A stretch of 64,000 bases of DNA from Fibrobacter sp. (GTDB lineage Bacteria; Fibrobacterota; Fibrobacteria; Fibrobacterales; Fibrobacteraceae). The translations under genes were made by a program, and so were the position numbers. The notes beneath the pieces are model-generated. The model searched no databases and was not told where the DNA came from. It saw only the letters and a list, made by a program, of their open reading frames with translations. Position 1 is the stretch's first letter, and every line of letters begins with the position of its first letter. Location: assembly GCA_024398835.1 (NCBI GenBank), contig JAKSIK010000007.1, positions 41,146-105,145 of the forward strand, in the 5' to 3' direction. Positions 26,454-33,522 of the stretch are shown here, one piece after another.

Positions 26454-28181
26454 ATGGAAAACGCCAAGAGAATCATAAACGTATTCCTCAAAGGAAAATT
26501 CAGCGAGACTGAACTCAAGTCTGAGCTCTTTAGAGCAGGTGAAGCAGCCAAGGATGAAGGCTGGACCTTCATGGATGCGAGTTTCCAACTGGGTGGCAAG
26601 GCTCGCGATGACGGCATGGATCCTGACGAAGTAGAGCAGATTCTTCGTCGTGCCTTCTCTTCGGAAAAAAGAACCTCTGACCGCACCGAGACTCCGACGA
26701 CATCTGTCAATGTTCAAGTCCCCGAAACGATGGTTGCAGCACCAACGGCTGCAATGATGGGAAGCATTGCCACCAACATGATGTCAATGGAACAGATGAT
26801 GTCTCTGGGCTTGGATACCCAGTCCTTGCAACTATTGCAGAACCATCGAATTGACCCAGAAGCGCTGTCCATTCCCTGGCCTGCATCCGATTGGCGTAAA
26901 GACTTGGCTAAGCTCTTGGAAGCACTCTTTGCCCCAGATGAAACAGTTGAGTTCAAAGTAGCCGACACTCCTGCCGCAACCACCGAATTGGTATCCAATA
27001 TTGTCCGCCAAGACGACGCCATCAAGAAGGCCATGAAAACCTTCGATGCCCCTGATGGAGCCCTCATTTGCGTCAACGCCATTAAAGGCGGAGCCAATGC
27101 TATTGATGAAAGATGGCGCTACCGCTATGTGATGGTGGACAACCCCAAAATGTCCCTAGCAAAGCAGTTGGCATATTACAAGGCTTTGAACCTGCCCTGT
27201 GCAGCTCTCGTGAATACTGGCACAAACTCTGTGCAGGCATGGATAAAGATTGATGGCCGCGATGTAGAGGACTATAACGAGCGCGTAGACTTCCTCTTCC
27301 GCACCCTTGCCAACCAAGGCTTCAAGGTAGACCCAGGCAACCGCAATCCAGCCATGATGGTCCGTATGCCGGGTGTTCTCCGTAACGGCAAGCAGCAATA
27401 CCTCATCGGACTTGATCAAGGCGCCAAAACTTATGACGAATGGCAGGAATGGGTGGAATACTCCCTTGATGGGAATCCTCTCATCGAACTTGCCAGCGAT
27501 AGCGAATCTGCTCCAAAAAAAGATGCAGGTGTCATCGCTAACATGCTCCAATTGGGAGAGTTCTTCCTGTTTACAGCACCTCCAAAAAGCGGCAAGTCTC
27601 ACGCCCTTCTGGACCTAGCTCTATCCATCTGCCATGGTGCGGACTGGTTGGGTAATGCAACCACGCCGAACGACGTGCTGTTTATCAACTACGACTTAAC
27701 CCGAGCTTCTTTCTTGAATAGGCTTCATGCCATCGCTGCTCAACGCGACATGGACCCATTTACTCCACGATTTGGCTTTTTGAACCTGCGTGGCGTAGCC
27801 CTCTCCCCTCTCGAAACGGCACAACTCATTGCCAAGCGTGTGGAAGGGGCTAAGAAGATGGAAGACCACGATTATCGTGTCATCGTCATTGATCCTATTT
27901 CGGCAATTCTCCACAACCCGAAGGCACCAAGACTGGCAGGCTCACCGCACCAAATCTTGATGCAAATGATTGACACCATTATCGCCCTTACCGGTTGTGC
28001 CGTCATCACCGCCTGCAATAGCGACGAATCGGAATACCTGGAATCCAAGGCTGACAGCCTCATGAGTCTAAGCCCGGTGGAAGGAAGCGTGAACCTTTAC
28101 CAGATTAAGGGTTCCTTCAGAGAATTCCCGCAAATGATGGCCCGTGAATGCTCTTGGGTCTATCCACGTTTCATCGTCTAA
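26454..28181 (+). CDS. Prim-pol-like domain fused to a RepA/AAA_25-type ATPase
   Basis: A small N-terminal helical region (residues 1-70) and linker lead to a domain (about 140-325) resembling archaeo-eukaryotic primase-polymerase folds found with helicases: RYRYVMVDNP, NLPCAALVNTGTNSVQAWIKID and NPAMMVRMPGVLRNGKQQYLIG. The family pattern at the second motif is SGGKSLHAWV-like; here His is replaced by Gln (Q261) and the nearby Lys is Asn, so catalysis is doubtful. The C-terminal RecA-like ATPase has Walker A PPKSGKS (376-382) and Walker B VIVID (Asp 480), both intact. A role in DNA replication or repair is inferred from folds. A good AGGGG lies before the ATG. It is followed at once by another nucleic-acid-fold gene. 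Confidence 0.7.
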   Translation: MENAKRIINVFLKGKFSETELKSELFRAGEAAKDEGWTFMDASFQLGGKARDDGMDPDEVEQILRRAFSSEKRTSDRTETPTTSVNVQVPETMVAAPTAAMMGSIATNMMSMEQMMSLGLDTQSLQLLQNHRIDPEALSIPWPASDWRKDLAKLLEALFAPDETVEFKVADTPAATTELVSNIVRQDDAIKKAMKTFDAPDGALICVNAIKGGANAIDERWRYRYVMVDNPKMSLAKQLAYYKALNLPCAALVNTGTNSVQAWIKIDGRDVEDYNERVDFLFRTLANQGFKVDPGNRNPAMMVRMPGVLRNGKQQYLIGLDQGAKTYDEWQEWVEYSLDGNPLIELASDSESAPKKDAGVIANMLQLGEFFLFTAPPKSGKSHALLDLALSICHGADWLGNATTPNDVLFINYDLTRASFLNRLHAIAAQRDMDPFTPRFGFLNLRGVALSPLETAQLIAKRVEGAKKMEDHDYRVIVIDPISAILHNPKAPRLAGSPHQILMQMIDTIIALTGCAVITACNSDESEYLESKADSLMSLSPVEGSVNLYQIKGSFREFPQMMARECSWVYPRFIV

Positions 28182-28208
28182 AGGTTGACACACATTTTGA
28201 ACGGACAT

Positions 28209-29498
28209 ATGAAGAGCCCATCGCGGTTTAATCCCCGCAATAGCAGGCCTGAACAAAAACGACCCGAACAGAAAGAATCCGCTCCACGGCGGGTAAAAAG
28301 TTTTGAAGACATTAAGCAACAGCTTTCTGCATGGGCCGAGAACGACCGAATTCCAGGCAAAATACAAGCCTGGTTCACGAAGGACGCCTCCCCCAAAAAT
28401 GCGGACTGGAGCATAATCCATAAACTCGTCAATGGAACAGAAACTCTTCGCATTGAAGCGCCCGCTGCAGAAATGGAACCGCCAGAGGTCGTAAGCCGAG
28501 TCAATGAGCAACTTCACAAGGAGCACCTAAGGCTATTCCGTAAAGCCATCCGCTCCATCTGGTTCAGAGCCACGGGAGACGGTCGCTTTGCTCTCCTCAT
28601 GCAAGTCAATCTGAGAGGGAAAAATTCCGCTCACGCATACAAGACATTTATTGATTTCCTAGAAAAGAGCTGTCCTGAAATCATCAGCTGTCATCATATT
28701 GAATGCACTCCGAACCACCTCTTTGACCCCTCCGCCAAAATTTCCATGCGGGTGGATACACGGTGCAATTTCGGAAGTGACTTCTACCCTCTAGCAAATA
28801 CAGGGCTGTATGCCCATGTGCTGGACTGGACTCCTCGCATCAAGGACGTCTGGCTAGATCTTCCGGCCAGAATCAAAGAAGCCATCCATCCAGCACCAGG
28901 GGACAAATTCTTCGACTTTTATTCCAGTTCTAGTTACGTGGGCGCAAGCCTTGCCAACTGTTTCAAGCAGGTGGAATCGTTAGACTGCAGGGAAAGCGCC
29001 ATGCTATCCAGCAAGTTCAATAGCCGCAACCTTCCCGAAGGCAACCTCCGGTTCCACCGAGGGCACCTAGAAGAATCCACCCTCACAAAATTTTTCAACA
29101 AAGCGGAAAATGATGGACGCTGGACTTTCTACTTCAATCTCCCTGCGGAAGAGACACTCCCCGCCGGCATTGAGCCTGTCATTGCAGCCTCTCGCCCCGA
29201 GCGCATTCTTCTGCAAATCGGGAATCTGGAAATAGCCAGCAAGGAAATCAGGCGCTTCCGTAACGATGGCTACATCCTCCGCAAGAGCGTTCCTCTCTAC
29301 CTGGAACCCGGAACCGGGAAATTCGAGGTTCTCTTTATTTTCGTGCCAGATCGCGCTGGACTTCTTGGACTAACCCCCGCCCAAAAGGCTCGATCGAGCC
29401 GAATTCAACGCCCTCAGGAACGAGTTTTACCGACAAAACAGGGGAATACACCCCATTTTGTTCAAAAAGCCCCAACTTTTAGGCAAAGAAAAGGTTAA
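28209..29498 (+). CDS. RlmD/TrmA-like fold protein lacking catalytic residues (probable pseudoenzyme)
   Basis: A basic, Pro/Arg/Gln-rich N-terminus precedes a fold that follows RNA m5U methyltransferases: an insertion-type middle domain (IRSIWFRATGDGRFALLMQVN), then a Rossmann-like segment (KFFDFYSSSSYVGASLANCFKQVESLDC) where the SAM loop DLYCGVGTF is altered, and a C-terminal GYILRKSVPLYLEPGTGKFEVLFIF matching the family ending. The expected catalytic SCN is IGN and the DPPR motif is replaced. Inference: RNA-binding pseudoenzyme. ATG at 28209 was preferred over a TTG at 28185 that has no ribosome site. The Arg-rich C-terminal tail (about 40 residues) is consistent with nucleic-acid binding. 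Only 27 bases separate it from the prim-pol-like gene. Confidence 0.6.
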   Translation: MKSPSRFNPRNSRPEQKRPEQKESAPRRVKSFEDIKQQLSAWAENDRIPGKIQAWFTKDASPKNADWSIIHKLVNGTETLRIEAPAAEMEPPEVVSRVNEQLHKEHLRLFRKAIRSIWFRATGDGRFALLMQVNLRGKNSAHAYKTFIDFLEKSCPEIISCHHIECTPNHLFDPSAKISMRVDTRCNFGSDFYPLANTGLYAHVLDWTPRIKDVWLDLPARIKEAIHPAPGDKFFDFYSSSSYVGASLANCFKQVESLDCRESAMLSSKFNSRNLPEGNLRFHRGHLEESTLTKFFNKAENDGRWTFYFNLPAEETLPAGIEPVIAASRPERILLQIGNLEIASKEIRRFRNDGYILRKSVPLYLEPGTGKFEVLFIFVPDRAGLLGLTPAQKARSSRIQRPQERVLPTKQGNTPHFVQKAPTFRQRKG

Positions 29499-29543
29499 AT
29501 TATTACATAACCTGTTAACCTATAACGAGTTACAAGGATTATT

Positions 29544-30716
29544 ATGGGATTTCTAAAGTGCGCATCAGTCTGTTTAGGTCTCTCGGCCCTCATCGCCTCC
29601 GCATACGTTGTTAAAGAAGGCGACACTCTCTGGGATTTGAGTGACGAATTCCTGCACGACCCGTTTGCATGGCCCGACTTGTGGGAAAACAACCGCCACA
29701 TCGAGGACCCTCACTGGATTTATCCAGGCGATTCCATCTACTTCGGCGATTCGACCCGTGAAGAGCAGGTCATTGAGCAAGTTCAGGAAGAAACCAAAAA
29801 ACAGCCTTGTGATGCCGCTGTAGCCGATTCCAACCTTCCCAAGGGTGTTTCCGCCGTAGGTTGTGATGACGGTACTGGCCGTAATGAAGACTTTGAATCC
29901 ATGCTGGGCGATCTTCGCAAACGCGATAAGAAGCAGAAACCCCAAGCTTCTTCTAACGAATACTTCTACAAGCAGCGTCCCGCACCAAAAATGTTCAATG
30001 GTTATTACCAGGCTCTGGCACCCGAGGTCTACACCATTGAAGATCTTAAAGATGACGATTCCTTCTTCTCCATCCGCTCTGGCGAAAAGAAAGAACCCAT
30101 CATTCATATTCCGGAAATGGAAGTCGTCGTAGGTATCGGGAAGCAGACCCATTCCAAGCTGAAAAAAGGCGACATCGTTGAAATTCTTGATGCAAAGGCA
30201 ATCGATGTCCCCGGTGCCCATGGTCAGAGTTTTGAAAAATATGCACTTCTCAGACTCGCCGGCTATGCAAAGATTACTGCTATTGGAGACACCCTTTCTC
30301 GTGCAGAAATCGTCCAGAGTTTCCGTGAAATTAGAATAAACCAGGCTAAAGCACGGTTGAAGAAGAAACTCAAGTCTATCAATGTTACTGGATATAAGGA
30401 TGTAAAGGAAGCCAAGGTAGAGGACATGGCCGTGATTCGTTTCTCTATGGATCCCATGCTGGTCATCGGAGCCTATTCCTATGTTCTCATTGACAAGGGC
30501 TCTGACGACAAGTTCAAGACCGGCGATGCCGTTGCCATTTGGGAAGAAGACAAATCCGATGAAAGCATTCCGCCTCGCCTTTTGGGTCGCGGTCTCATCG
30601 CTCGTGCAGGTAAAACCGAAGCAACCGTACTTGTCCGCGAAGTATATTCCAACAACCGTCGCATTGAAATGGGCCACAGGGTTTCTGTAACCCATCGCGC
30701 ACAAGTTGCAAAGTGA
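29544..30716 (+). CDS. Secreted LysM-domain protein
   Basis: A signal peptide (LKCASVCLGLSALIASA) is followed directly by a LysM domain (residues about 21-67: YVVKEGDTLWDLSDEFL, with YPGDSIYF at the end), which binds the glycan strands of peptidoglycan. A linker with two Cys residues and a beta-rich C-terminal half of about 230 residues follow; that part resembles the SH3-like and flagellar-type beta modules seen after LysM in predicted periplasmic proteins, but no named family was recognised. AAGGA lies 6 bases before the ATG. It opens an apparent operon with the two-component system; the GTG of the next small frame overlaps its stop. Confidence 0.8.
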   Translation: MGFLKCASVCLGLSALIASAYVVKEGDTLWDLSDEFLHDPFAWPDLWENNRHIEDPHWIYPGDSIYFGDSTREEQVIEQVQEETKKQPCDAAVADSNLPKGVSAVGCDDGTGRNEDFESMLGDLRKRDKKQKPQASSNEYFYKQRPAPKMFNGYYQALAPEVYTIEDLKDDDSFFSIRSGEKKEPIIHIPEMEVVVGIGKQTHSKLKKGDIVEILDAKAIDVPGAHGQSFEKYALLRLAGYAKITAIGDTLSRAEIVQSFREIRINQAKARLKKKLKSINVTGYKDVKEAKVEDMAVIRFSMDPMLVIGAYSYVLIDKGSDDKFKTGDAVAIWEEDKSDESIPPRLLGRGLIARAGKTEATVLVREVYSNNRRIEMGHRVSVTHRAQVAK

Positions 30717-30829
30717 CAAAAGCTTTAATTATCGTTGCAGTTTTTGCCCTTACCCTTGTAACGCTCCTTATGGGGAGCAGCGTTCTTATACTGCTGTTTC
30801 CCAGCCTTTCGGCGAGTCTTCCCTTGTAG
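30713..30829 (+). CDS. Possible 38-residue membrane peptide between the LysM and kinase genes
   Basis: GTG overlaps the LysM stop (GTGA) and opens a frame reading VTKALIIVAVFALTLVTLL with a second hydrophobic stretch, ending in TAG. One long or two short helices are predicted. The frame is the same as that of the histidine kinase, with this amber codon and about 6 residues between them. It could be a separate small protein or the N-terminus of the kinase interrupted by the amber codon. Coupled translation is plausible; no separate ribosome site is seen. Confidence 0.4.
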   Translation: MTKALIIVAVFALTLVTLLMGSSVLILLFPSLSASLPL

Positions 30830-30847
30830 CGCATTCTGGAGGGCCAT

Positions 30848-32788
30848 ACGAGTTTCTCCAAGAACAACATCATCTTCTTCGCGCTTTTTGCCGGAGCCAT
30901 TGTGCTTCCGACAGCAATTCTTTCTGTTCTCAGTTTTCGGAACATTCAAAGCGAAACGTTCCTAGCACAAAAAACTTTTACCGAGAATCGGGAGAATTTT
31001 CAAAAAGAACTTGAAGATGCATTTACCAAGGAACAAGAAAAAATCTTCCAGGAAACAAGGGCGTCTTCTCTATTTCTTTATGAACTTCCTAAAAGTCTTC
31101 TAGAATTCGGGAACGCCGCTGCCTACAAGGATGTCCGAGGAATCAAATCCATATTTCTTTACAACGAAGGAAATTTAGTCTACCCCGACATTGCATCTCG
31201 ACGTTTTTATAACACTGACGGAACTGCAAATTTTCCCAGCAAAAACGCAAATGTGCAAAATATGCTAGGGCTTGTCCGTCTTGCATATCAAAACAAGGAT
31301 TACAACGAGGCTTTGAAGTATCTAAAGATACTGGAACAAGCACCCCGCCTTAGCGGATTCCTCCAAACAGACCTTACGCGTTCAGTAAATCTTCTTCACT
31401 TTGAAATTTTAGTGAAGCAAAAAAGACATCAAGAGGCAGAGGAATATTGTTTATCCATTCTTTCTCAATTTCTGCAAAGCGAAAGCATTGAAGATATACC
31501 TTCCACAAAGTTTTTCTTTGAAAGTGCATTCACACAAATACTATCCTTCGACGATCTCGCCCGAGACAAGCGCGAAGCCTTCTGGAATCTCCGAAACAAC
31601 TTCAATCGCCAGTTGTATCACATGGAGACATTATCAAAGCATAAGGAACTATTCCAGGATTTACTTGAAGACGAACATCTCGCCAAAAATGGAATTCTAT
31701 TTAGAACAAATGAAGGCATATCCCTTTTACGAATGAGTTCTCCCCAACTTTCCGGCAAACAAGTTGTCATAGCAGAAATTGCCCCAGATGCCTTTCGCGC
31801 CCGTATTCTAGAGCGACTAAAGGGTGTCGCCCAAGGTTGGAAAAACATTCCCTTCTCCATTATCGACGAAAAGGATTCCATTCTCTTGGGTTCCATTCCA
31901 GACAGTTCCGAGATTCTGGCCCAGTCTCATATTACCAGTGCCTATTCTTGGGAAATTTCCTTCTATGAAAAAGACATGAAAGAAATCCGCCAGGAATCTA
32001 GGCAAAAAATGTACTTGATGTACGGACTATTGTTCTTCTCCCTCATCACCGTCATTCTTGGTTCCATTTTCATGTTGCGTTTTGTAATACAAGAACACAA
32101 ACTTCTAGCGATGAAGGCAAACTTTCTTTCCAGCGTATCTCACGAATTGAAAACGCCACTGACTTCCATAAAAATGTTTGCCGAAATGATGGCGCGAGGC
32201 CGCGTTGCCAAAGTAGAGAAAGTACAGGAATACTCTGGACTCATTGGGAAAGAGGCCAACCGTTTAGAAAACCTGATTGGTGCCATTCTCAATTACACCC
32301 GAATGGAGCACGGGACAGGCGCATTCAAATGGGAAAAACTTGATTTCTCCGTATGCGCCAAAAAAGTTTTTGAAGCCGTTGAAGATATCGGCGTTGAAAA
32401 AGGCTTGGAATTCAGTACGCGATTTGAACCTAATGCTTTTGTCATGGGTGACTATACCGCGCTTTACAGCCTCGCCCAAAACCTTATAGAGAATGCCATT
32501 AAATACACCAACGCTCCTGGAAATATCACCATAAACGTCCACAATGAAGAAGACCACACCGTATTTTCTGTTGCTGACACAGGAATTGGCATAGCCTCTT
32601 CGGAACAAAAAAATATATTTAATGATTTTTATAGAGTTGGAGATGAAATGACTCGCAGCACAAAAGGGTCTGGCTTAGGCCTTGCCATCGTGAAGCGCGT
32701 CGTAGAAACTCACAAAGCAACAATTTCATTAAGCAGTAAACCCGGGAAAGGTTCCACCTTTATTGTTCGGTTTAGGAAGGTAGACTAG
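30848..32788 (+). CDS. Sensor histidine kinase
   Basis: The first membrane helix (NIIFFALFAGAIVLPTAIL) is followed by a periplasmic domain of about 330 residues without a recognised fold but rich in helix, then a second helix (LMYGLLFFSLITVILGSIFML). The cytoplasmic part has HisKA (SSVSHELKTPLTS, phospho-His), N box (NLIENAIKYT), G1 (VADTGIGIA) and G2 (KGSGLGLAI). No HAMP domain is seen. The start is unusual: in this frame no ATG/GTG/TTG exists between the amber at 30827 and GTG 30902, which would cut into the first helix. GGAGGG at 30838-30843 precedes an ACG at 30848, used here as the most likely start. The response regulator starts 2 bases after the stop. Confidence 0.85.
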   Translation, partial: TSFSKNNIIFFALFAGAIVLPTAILSVLSFRNIQSETFLAQKTFTENRENFQKELEDAFTKEQEKIFQETRASSLFLYELPKSLLEFGNAAAYKDVRGIKSIFLYNEGNLVYPDIASRRFYNTDGTANFPSKNANVQNMLGLVRLAYQNKDYNEALKYLKILEQAPRLSGFLQTDLTRSVNLLHFEILVKQKRHQEAEEYCLSILSQFLQSESIEDIPSTKFFFESAFTQILSFDDLARDKREAFWNLRNNFNRQLYHMETLSKHKELFQDLLEDEHLAKNGILFRTNEGISLLRMSSPQLSGKQVVIAEIAPDAFRARILERLKGVAQGWKNIPFSIIDEKDSILLGSIPDSSEILAQSHITSAYSWEISFYEKDMKEIRQESRQKMYLMYGLLFFSLITVILGSIFMLRFVIQEHKLLAMKANFLSSVSHELKTPLTSIKMFAEMMARGRVAKVEKVQEYSGLIGKEANRLENLIGAILNYTRMEHGTGAFKWEKLDFSVCAKKVFEAVEDIGVEKGLEFSTRFEPNAFVMGDYTALYSLAQNLIENAIKYTNAPGNITINVHNEEDHTVFSVADTGIGIASSEQKNIFNDFYRVGDEMTRSTKGSGLGLAIVKRVVETHKATISLSSKPGKGSTFIVRFRKVD

Positions 32789-32789
32789 T

Positions 32790-33497
32790 ATGCAATACAA
32801 AGTTCTAATCGTTGAAGACGAAGAAATCATCCGCCTCGGCTTGCAAGACAATCTGGAGTTGGAGAACTACAATGTGGAAACCGCTGCAGATGGCGAAGAG
32901 GCAATTGCAAAGGCTGACGCTTTTGAGCCACACCTGGTTATTCTGGATTTGATGATCCCTAAAAAGAGTGGTTTTGAAGTCTGCCGCGTCATTCGAAAAA
33001 AACATCCTGGGTGTTTTATCATCATGCTGACCGCAAAAACGGAGGAATCCAGCAAAGTCGCCGGGCTCGAAATGGGCGCGGACGACTATGTTACAAAACC
33101 CTTCTCCATCTTGGAACTTTTGGCACGCGTAAAGGCATTCCTTAGGCGCCTCGACACCGCCCCTACGGTTCCGCAACCCACCCAAAATGATGACGCCATC
33201 GATTTTGCAGGTATTCATCTAGACTTCAAAAAATACGAAGCCACGAAAAAAGGCGAGCCATTGGACCTTTCCGCCAGAGAGTTTCAAATCCTTAAGTATT
33301 TCTGGCAGCATCGCACTGAAGTGGTTCTTCGTGAAGACCTTCTTCAAGAAATTTGGGGATACACTCCTGAAAACATGCCCTCTACACGCACCATCGACAA
33401 CCATATCGTAAATTTGCGTAAAAAGTTGGAAGACGATCAAACCAACCCCAAAATTATACTTTCCATTCGCGGAGCCGGCTATAAATTTGATGCCTAA
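32790..33497 (+). CDS. OmpR/PhoB-family response regulator
   Basis: Receiver domain (residues 1-120) with acidic pair E9/D10, phospho-acceptor D53 in VILDLMIP, the Thr in MLTAKT, and Lys in YVTKPFS. A winged-helix DNA-binding domain follows (about 140-235) with LSAREFQILKYFWQH and the recognition region TRTIDNHIVNLRKKLE, ending IRGAGYKFDA. It is phosphorylated by the adjacent kinase and acts as a transcription factor. Targets are unknown; the flanking LysM and propeller genes are natural candidates. The gene is intact and its stop overlaps the frame of the next gene. Confidence 0.95.
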   Translation: MQYKVLIVEDEEIIRLGLQDNLELENYNVETAADGEEAIAKADAFEPHLVILDLMIPKKSGFEVCRVIRKKHPGCFIIMLTAKTEESSKVAGLEMGADDYVTKPFSILELLARVKAFLRRLDTAPTVPQPTQNDDAIDFAGIHLDFKKYEATKKGEPLDLSAREFQILKYFWQHRTEVVLREDLLQEIWGYTPENMPSTRTIDNHIVNLRKKLEDDQTNPKIILSIRGAGYKFDA

Positions 33498-33522
33498 CAT
33501 TCAGCAGCATAGGTTCGTAAAA

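Noticed and set aside
28185..28208. Earlier TTG start for the RlmD-like gene
   Set aside because: No ribosome-binding site and it adds only eight residues; ATG at 28209 fits better.
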